This document shows, piece by piece, positions 33,301 to 39,300 of a stretch of 44,151 bases of DNA; positions within the stretch are counted from its first letter, which is position 1; every line of letters starts with the position of its first letter. Source of the stretch: Oscillospiraceae bacterium (lineage in GTDB: Bacteria > Bacillota > Clostridia > Oscillospirales > Oscillospiraceae); assembly GCA_031266955.1 (NCBI GenBank), contig JAISAA010000263.1, positions 1 to 44,151 on the forward strand. Reading direction: 5' to 3'. Made by a program: the position numbers and the translations under genes. The notes below the pieces were generated by a model, which saw only the letters and a program-made list of their open reading frames with translations, ran no database searches and was not told the DNA's origin.

Positions 33301-36300
33301 CGCTACGACACGGGCAGCACTCAGGTGCCGATCTACACCGCGGCGGAGGACATCGGCTTCGTCTTAGCGGACGTCGAGAACCGCGGCGGCCCGCTAAAGG
33401 AACTGATAATTCAGGACATCCTGCCCAGCAGGGACAACACGACTATGGCGATAAAGGACTGGACCACCAACATCAAGAGCGTCCAAACCGGCAAATGGTC
33501 GGTCCCGGCGCCCTACAGGCCGGCCGATTACGGCGTATACGTCTACTACGCGACGCAGTACACCGACCCCGTTGACCTCGGCAATACCTACGCCACAGAC
33601 CACGGCGCCGGCGGCGTCTGGACGCTTGCAAATCCTGACCTCGACGACGACGGCGTCCCGGACGGTCTGCCGATAGACGAAAACATGGAAATCAAATTCA
33701 TCGTCTACGACGAAGGCGGCCTCACGATAAACACCGCGGCGACGAAGGAGCTGCAAGAGGGCATACGTCAGATACGCATCGTCATACGCGGTAACAACGG
33801 TCAGCTTGTCCCGCAGGGGCTAAAGGTCGATTATTCCGACCCGGAGCCCGATCCGGGGGACTACGATTACACGGCCTATCTCGCGGCGTCCGCGCTGACC
33901 GCCCCGAATTTCGAGCAACCCGGCAATCCGTATGATCTGGGCTCAAAGACCGCCAACATCTTTGACCGTCTGGAGCGGTTCAATTACTGGCAGTACAGAA
34001 ATATGCTCAGCGAGACGGTGCCGAAGCTCGTTCAGCAGCGCGCGCCGATGATATATATGTCCGTCACCGCTTACGAGGCGTTCCCGCTGCCCCTGAAAAA
34101 TCAGGCGCAGTTCTGGGGACAGTATTCGGACGCCTACTTCAAGGAGTTTGAGTATAACGACGCCTCCTTCCGCATCGCGGACACGGTGCCGACGGTGGAC
34201 CTGCGCATCGAGACGCGCTACTTCAAGTACAATAATAATGAAACCCCAACAAATTTGAACGACGACTATTTCGCGTGGTCTAAGGACCTGATAATAAACC
34301 CGCTGCGCTCCACGACGCTGCTGTACAAGGTGCAGTATGAATCGGTGAAGGACGTGGAGTGGAAGGGGCTCCCGGACGTGTGGGATGCGGATTACGACAA
34401 GCGCCTCGCCGACAGCCGCGCGCAGAACGGAGATGATATTGATACGCTCCTGCCTGCCGGATGGCGGGACTTGGACATCGACGAGGTAAACACGCTGGGC
34501 AATACATTCCTGCCCGAGCGGTGGGCGCTGCGCAATCTGGTGGCGTGGAGGATGATACCGCTGGAGCGGCAGAAGCTGTACCGAGAGGACGCGATCATCG
34601 ACCCCGTCGTCACCGTGGCCCTGTCGCCGCTGGCGACGGTGAACGCCGATTTTGAGATGTATAAATGGCAGGCGGACAACGGCGAAGGCGCCGTGGACGG
34701 CGCCCGCAGCTCTCCGCTGCAAATAGCGGGCCTCAGCGAGGCGAACGGTTACAACGAACAGCTCGGCCCGGAGGCGGATTATACCCCCTTCGAGGCGACT
34801 AAGGACCTGCGCCAGATGACGTATAACGGTCAGGCGGGCTATTTCCTGAACAAGGACGCCTGGACGTGGCGCGTCGTGGACGGCTACGGCAGGACCGTAT
34901 ACGACAGCGACGTAATGCTGTCCACAAGGGACAGAGACGGCGACGAGGTGGCCGACCCGAACGTGGTGATAAAGTCCGCCAACATCGCCGAGCCGGACGA
35001 GGCGCAGGACGGCGCCGTGACGCTCAACCGCCAGACTATAACGTGGTTCTTTGAAGGCAAGCTGCTGCCAGGGCAGTACATTGAGATATTATTCACCTGC
35101 GGCGTGGATCACACCAAGAGCTACACGACAAATATGTCGCTGCGCAGCATAGCGTTCGGAATAAACAGATCGGGCACGCTTAAGGCGTATCTGCCCGCCG
35201 GCGAGGAATCGCAGGACGGCCTGTCGCTGCAAAACGACGCGAACGATTTTAACGAAAATGGAAAATTCGTCGAGCGCGACGCCGTGCGCAACTCCGAGCT
35301 GTTCGTGTTCTCCGATATCAGCACGCAGATCGTGTTCAAGGACGCGATAACGGCGCTAAGCCCCGACCCCGGTACGCGCGCGCCGTCAGCGTCGGTGCTT
35401 GAGGAGGGCGGGGACGTGACGTTCGTCAACACGATGCGCAACCCGAACGCGACCTCCGGCGATTCGGCCAAGGACGAGGCGAACACTCTCAAAAACCCGG
35501 TGATGTTTGACATTCTTCCGTTTGTGGGCGATATGGAGGTCGTCTCGCTGGAAACGAAGTACGGCAACGGCAGCTATTATCTCGACGTGATGCGCAGGCT
35601 GGCGGGGCAGACCGATGCCGAAGGCGGCACAAAATGGAACCCGGTGTTCGACCCGTTCTCATTCGAGTCAAGCCTGCTGTCGGAGAAGCGCATAGAGAAC
35701 AAAGTGCCGGTGACGAAGGAGGACGGAACGCCGCTTCTGGATGAGAACAACGAGCCGGTGGTTACGACCGAGTACGAGTATGAGTTCACGGAGGAACAGC
35801 TCGAAAACGGCAAGGACTACACCGTCTGGTACGGTCCGATCACGCGGGACGTGAACGGCACGGTGAACGGTATCGGCGACTTTGAATTTAACAAGGTGCT
35901 GGACTCCAATACGCCGAACAAAGGCTGGGTAAGTGCTTATGACGAGAGCACGATCACAAACGAGACCCGCAGCACGGAAAGCTTCTATAAACAAATCCGC
36001 GAGGAGATGGTGGATCAGATCAAAGAGGCCGACCTCGCGAGCATGGCCGAGCTGCGGAAATATTTCGTCAGCGAGCCGGAGCTGCGGGCGATGGAAAGCT
36101 CAAATCCCGCGATGTACAATACTCTCGTGAATCAAAACGGCTTCAAGGCGTTCTTCATCCACTTCAACACGAAGGACCAAAGGCTCGCCCCGCACTCCAG
36201 CTGGATCGTGACGTACAAGATGAGATCCCCGCTGAACTATACAAAGCCGCAGCTGAACCCGGACAGCTATCTTGACAGCGTCGCGTGGAACAACTTCGGG

Positions 36301-39300
36301 AGCTGGTCGTACAAGGGGACCTCGGGGTCGGCGCCCAACGACTCCAACCTCGCCGGCGTTTACGTCGGCGCGGCGCCGGGCAAGGTGTATCTCGGGGACT
36401 ACGTGTGGTTCGACGCCAACGGCGACGGACTGCAAAACGAGGTGTACGCAAAGCTTGACCAGAACAGCGGCCGCGTGCTGCCCTATATCGACGCGGACGG
36501 CAAAATGTATACGGACGAACACGAAAATGTGATTGCCGACGACCCCGGCATCAACGGCGTCCGCGTACAGCTCCTGTCGCCCGAAGGCTATGAAATAACA
36601 AGCGCCGGCGCGCGCATCAAAAAAGACCCGGAGAACGGGAAGTATTACGCCATCGACGAATTCGGCGATTGGCTCCTTTACAGCATAGACGGTGAGCGCG
36701 TAGAGTCGTCGCTGCCGCCGATGCAGCCGGTAATTACGACGACGGACTACGCCGGCCGGCGCGGCTTCTACAATATGCCCAACGTCTCGCCGAACGTCGA
36801 TTACAGCCTGCGCTTCATATTCCCAGAGACGGAGATCGGCAAGGGCCTGACAATAAAGACGACGCACGGCTTTGACGAGACCGCCGCCGTCGGAGTGACG
36901 GCTTACGGCCCCGGCGAGCTGCTGCCCGACGGCGCGACCGCGGAAACGCTTGTCGTGTACACCGGCAAATTCAGGCTGAAAAGCACTACGGCCGCGCTCG
37001 GCGAGTACGGCGATAATGCCGACAAGTACTACACGGACTTTGATATCGGCGTCAGCTACACGCTCAGCTACGCCGGGACGGTGTGGTACGATTACAACAA
37101 AACGGTGGCGCTCTACGGCAACGGCTATTTAGACGCTACGGACGGCGTCCCCGACGGACAGGGCACAAGGCCGGGCATCGCCGGGGCGACCGTGAGCCTG
37201 ATCGACGCCGATACCTACGATCCCGATGAAGACATAATAGAGACGGTCACGGGAATGAACAACCTCCCGCTGAGTATGCTTACCGGCTTAAGCGGCAAAT
37301 TCCTGTTCAACTTCGTGCCGGCGGGCAATTACATCGCGCGCGTCACGCTGCCGGACGGGACTGAATACTACCTCACGCAATATGTGGGGGAGGACGACAA
37401 GGACCCGTCCGCGGACCCGGTGAACGGAGAGCGTCATCCCAACGACGGAAAAGCGGAAACCGTCCAAGCGGCGGACCCCGAGACGGACGATCCGATAGAC
37501 GTCCCGACGGGCCATTACGTGACAAACGAGTTCACGGCTGAGATGGGAGCGCAAGAAAGTACAAATCCGAAGTGGGACGATGTATACAAGCGTTACAAGC
37601 TGATCGACGCGCTTGACTTCGGCTTCCTGCTGCCGAACTACGGCGCGATAGGCGACGTGATATGGCACGACGCCGACCACGACGGGATTCAGGGCGAAAA
37701 CGAGGCGGGGCTTGAGGGCGTCACGCTGACGCTTGAGGTCTACAAGCGCTTAGCGGACAAGTGGGAGCCGCTGAGCGAGGCTGAGGTAGAGGCGCTGGCG
37801 GCGGCCACGGGTATGAACACCGTAGCCGTGACCGACGAGGACGGCCTTTACAGCTTCACAAATCTGCCGGTGATGGATACGGCGGCGCACAGCGCCTACG
37901 GCTACAGAGTGCGGCTCGCGGAGCTGCCGGACGGATACGCCGTCACGACGTATCACGACCTCGGCAAGGACTCCGGCAATCACTTCAAAAACCCGGCGAT
38001 CACTACGGAAAGCGAAGTGGCGCTCTTCGACAGCGACCTGTACTACAACGGCTATCTCGAGCAGAGCAAGCCCGCCGCGGACGCGTTTGAGCCGATAGTC
38101 GTAGCCGCGCTTGACGATACGCTTCCCGACGGCTGGGACCTGACGAGGCCGCGCGTAATAGACGACCTCGACGGCGGTCTCATCAAAATCCCCGAGTTTA
38201 CGATAAGCGGTATCGCGTGGTACGACGAGGACGGAAACGGCCTGCGCGAGGCCGAGGCCGGCGATAGCCCGTCCCCGGACGAAATGCAGGTAGAGTTGCA
38301 ATACTACGCGTATGAAGACGGCGCGTATTACTGGCGCGACGTCCGCGTGACGGGCGAGGGCGACGAAAAACGCCTGTTGTTCGAGGGCGACGACGGCTAT
38401 GACGGGGCGGAGGGCTACGCGCTGCTCACCGCCACGGGAGCCGGCGACGCCGCTGCCGGCTCCTATAAATTCACAGGGCTGCCGATAGGCCGCGCGGTGG
38501 AGAAAAACGACGGCGTGACGGAGCTGGAGCGTCTGGGCTACAGGGTAAAGGCGACGCAAAGCCTCGGATATGTGACGTTCACGCAATACGTATCGGGAGC
38601 CGGTAACGCCGCTACGGAGAAAATAAACAGCAATGTCATGACAACGGCCGACGGCGGGATAACAGGCTATACCGACGCGCAATATCTGACGAGCGTGTTC
38701 CAACCGCCGATGACCGCGCCAGAGCTGCCGGCGGGCGCGCCCGCGGCGGCGCTGTGGCAGACGTTTGACTTTACAAAGGCCTCGAATTGCGAGAATGTGG
38801 ACGTCGGTCTGAAAAAGGCGGAGCACTCGGCAAAGCTCGGCGGCATAGTGTGGCTCGACATCAACGAAAACGGCCTGATAGACGAGTTTGACGCCGACGG
38901 CGACGATGCGCCGGATACGCCGGAGGTGCGCTTCCACGATAAGGCGATGTACATCTATGTAAAGAGCCTCAAGGCCGGCGACGACAAGTGGTATCCGTAT
39001 GTTATAGAGAGACCGTACTATCTCTACGAAACAGACTTCAATGCGGACGCTCTGCCTTCGCCCTCAATGGTGCGGACGGGCGGCGACGGGAGCTACGCGG
39101 CGGAGGTCGAGGCTGGCAACTTCAAGCTCGGCGCCGAGGGCTTCGGCAAGCCGTTTGAGTATCTGATGACGACGCAGCGCGTCTATGACGCGGGGCCGCC
39201 GGAAACAGGCTTGAAGTGGACGCTGTTTGACGAAGACGACCCTGATTGGGTGGGCAAGCACGCCGCCAACGAGCAAGACGACCCGTACTATATAGCGAAT

